DNA from: a bacterium | GTDB taxonomy: Bacteria > Verrucomicrobiota > Verrucomicrobiae > JAJYAR01 | NCBI GenBank assembly: GCA_021779435.1 | Contig: JAJYAR010000126.1 | Location: 1 to 7,395 of the forward strand | DNA: 7,395 bases | Reading direction: 5' to 3' | Shown: piece by piece, positions 7,066 through 7,395 of the stretch | Layout: the number at the start of each line of letters is the position of its first letter | Numbering within the stretch: position 1 is the first letter of the stretch | The notes under the pieces: model-generated | Told to the model about the DNA's origin: nothing | The model's database searches: none | Seen by the model: only the letters and a program-made list of their open reading frames with translations | Translations under genes and position numbers: made by a program

Positions 7066-7112
7066 GGACCGGCCGGAGGGGGGAGGGATTTTCCGGCCCA
7101 CCTCGGTGGTCC
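7066..7112 (+). terminator. GC-rich hairpin after the regulator gene, possible terminator without a T tract
   Basis: GGACC (7066-7070) pairs with GGTCC (7108-7112), and GGCCGGA (7071-7077) pairs with TCCGGCC (7092-7098) around a 14-nt purine-rich loop. CCAC/GTGG (7098-7101/7106-7109) offers a small competing hairpin. It lies 9 nt past the regulator stop, so it could end the operon transcript or protect its 3' end. There is no run of T after it, so it is not a classical intrinsic terminator. Confidence 0.3.
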
Positions 7113-7134
7113 AAAATGTCCGGTATCTTTCACT

Positions 7135-7171
7135 ACTCCAGTTGAGTTTTTTCTTGCAGTTGGACTGGAGT
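7135..7171. repeat. Perfect 8-bp inverted repeat around the putative cold-shock promoter
   Basis: ACTCCAGT (7135-7142) and ACTGGAGT (7164-7171) are exact reverse complements separated by 21 bp. Centre-to-centre spacing is 29 bp, close to three helical turns. The repeat flanks the candidate -35 element at 7154, so it could be an operator. As an RNA hairpin it would have a 21-nt loop containing six T, which makes a terminator less likely. A direct repeat CAGTTG (7139-7144 and 7157-7162) overlaps it. Confidence 0.4.
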
Positions 7172-7183
7172 TTGAGATACTAT
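7154..7183 (+). promoter_or_regulatory. Possible housekeeping promoter for the cold-shock gene
   Basis: TTGCAG (7154-7159) and TACTAT (7178-7183) are separated by 18 bp inside the most AT-rich stretch of the window. They match the -35 and -10 consensus at 3 of 6 and 4 of 6 positions. Initiation near 7190 would give a leader of about 110 nt, in keeping with the long leaders of many csp messages. The match is weak; position and AT content are the main support. Confidence 0.3.
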
Positions 7184-7203
7184 AGCCGAAGTTTTGATTG
7201 ACC

Positions 7204-7277
7204 CATGCGAATCGCCAGGGGCGTATTGGGTGGGCTGTGTAACAGCTCCCTCGGGCGGCTCCGCCGCGATGCGCATG
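7204..7277 (+). promoter_or_regulatory. Candidate structured 5' leader RNA of the cold-shock gene
   Basis: A long closing stem is visible. CATGCG (7204-7209) pairs with CGCATG (7272-7277); a single A.G mismatch (7210/7271) follows; then ATCGC (7211-7215) pairs with GCGAT (7266-7270). That makes 11 Watson-Crick pairs with one interruption. Inside it lies a hairpin with GCTGT (7234-7238) pairing to ACAGC (7242-7246) over a GTA loop, extended by two G-C pairs past a bulged T. A second GC hairpin lies near 7254-7267 and partly competes with the closing stem. The structure ends 9 nt before the Shine-Dalgarno. Cold-shock messages are known to use structured leaders for temperature control, and this could act likewise. 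I do not recognise the fold as a named RNA class. Confidence 0.45.
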
Positions 7278-7288
7278 ACATAAGTTAG
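7205..7288 (+). other. Short upstream reading frame (27 codons) ending in the cold-shock Shine-Dalgarno
   Basis: An ATG at 7205 opens 27 codons (MRIARGVLGG, then LCNSSLGRLRRDAHDIS) and stops at TAG 7286-7288, which overlaps the AGGAGA of the downstream gene. There is no Shine-Dalgarno before the ATG, and the whole frame lies within the structured leader. Reading it would open the closing stem, so it could be a regulatory leader peptide. A chance frame is at least as likely. Confidence 0.15.
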
Positions 7289-7292
7289 GAGA
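7287..7292 (+). promoter_or_regulatory. Strong Shine-Dalgarno of the cold-shock gene
   Basis: AGGAGA sits 8 nt before the GTG at 7301 in an A-rich, unstructured context (AAATAAGTA). This is the clearest ribosome-binding site in the window and fixes the GTG start. Confidence 0.75.
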
Positions 7293-7300
7293 AATAAGTA

Positions 7301-7395
7301 GTGAAAGAAAAAGGTGTAGTGAAATGGTTCAATGCCGCGAAGGGCTATGGATTCATTCAGAGGACTAATGGCGAGGACGTCTTCGTGCACTTCTC
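7301..7395 (+). CDS. Cold-shock protein (CspA family), 5' part (3' end outside window)
   Basis: GTG at 7301 opens 31 complete codons before the window ends; full family members are about 65-70 residues. The visible part is the first half of a cold-shock domain. VKWFN (7-11) has the nucleic-acid-stacking Trp and Phe, KGYGFI (14-19) is the RNP1 motif, and VFVHF (27-31) is RNP2. Proteins of this kind bind single-stranded RNA and DNA as a small OB-fold and act as RNA chaperones or antiterminators. Codon use (aaa, ggt, gta, gga, agg, act) is less GC-driven than in the four genes before it. The gene has its own spacing, leader and ribosome-binding site, so it is probably a separate transcription unit. 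Whether it is cold-induced cannot be told from the sequence. Confidence 0.93.
   Translation, partial: MKEKGVVKWFNAAKGYGFIQRTNGEDVFVHF

Noticed and set aside
7143..7158. Sigma54-like element ending in TTGCA before the cold-shock gene
   Set aside because: The -12 part is good, but the essential GG at -24 is GA here, so a sigma54 promoter is not supported.
7133..7390. 85-codon minus-strand frame across the csp leader
   Set aside because: It runs antiparallel to a clear cold-shock domain and its leader and has no recognisable domain or ribosome-binding site.
1..7395. CRISPR arrays, tRNA or rRNA genes, transposases, phage genes
   Set aside because: No regularly spaced repeats, cloverleaf-like sequences, rRNA phrases or transposase/integrase motifs were seen on either strand.

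Overview
The window looks like chromosomal DNA from an Acidobacteriota member, most likely a Solibacter/Bryobacter-type (Bryobacteraceae) lineage. This is inferred from three things: very GC-rich coding sequence whose codons favour third-position G (gcg, ccg, acg, cgg, ctg); a large Oar-like TonB-dependent receptor with phrases such as KNRSFFF and NFAPRLGLAY that are typical of the expanded acidobacterial family; and a one-POTRA Omp85-like barrel. No marker gene is present, so the lineage is a hypothesis.

Layout, all on the + strand. (1) 2-2356: the 3' part of an Oar-like TonB-dependent outer-membrane receptor, cut off at the left edge. (2) 2357-2438: a short gap holding a terminator-like hairpin with a T-rich tail. 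A sigma54-like -24/-12 element lies just beyond it. (3) 2439-7057: a very tightly packed four-gene unit. It encodes an Omp85/BamA-like barrel, a signal-peptide protein resembling DUF4390, a membrane histidine kinase of the NtrY type, and an NtrX/NtrC-type sigma54-dependent response regulator. The junctions are a 4-nt overlap, a 1-nt gap and a 2-nt gap, so an operon is very likely. (4) 7058-7300: a 243-nt gap with a GC hairpin, an AT-rich island with an inverted repeat and a possible promoter, and a leader that can fold into a closed multi-stem structure ending next to a strong Shine-Dalgarno. (5) 7301-7395: the first 31 codons of a cold-shock protein, running off the right edge.

Working model: the outer-membrane barrel and the exported DUF4390-like protein report on, or respond to, the envelope. 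The kinase reads that state through a periplasmic domain of about 125 residues and phosphorylates the response regulator, which drives sigma54 promoters. One of these may be the -24/-12 element at the head of its own operon. The kinase/regulator pair and co-transcription are well supported by sequence. The signal sensed, the partner roles and autoregulation are inference.

The two observations most worth following are the barrel-DUF4390-kinase-regulator operon with its possible sigma54 promoter, and the structured cold-shock leader, whose long closing stem is interrupted by a single A.G mismatch. I saw no tRNA, rRNA, CRISPR array, insertion sequence or prophage gene.
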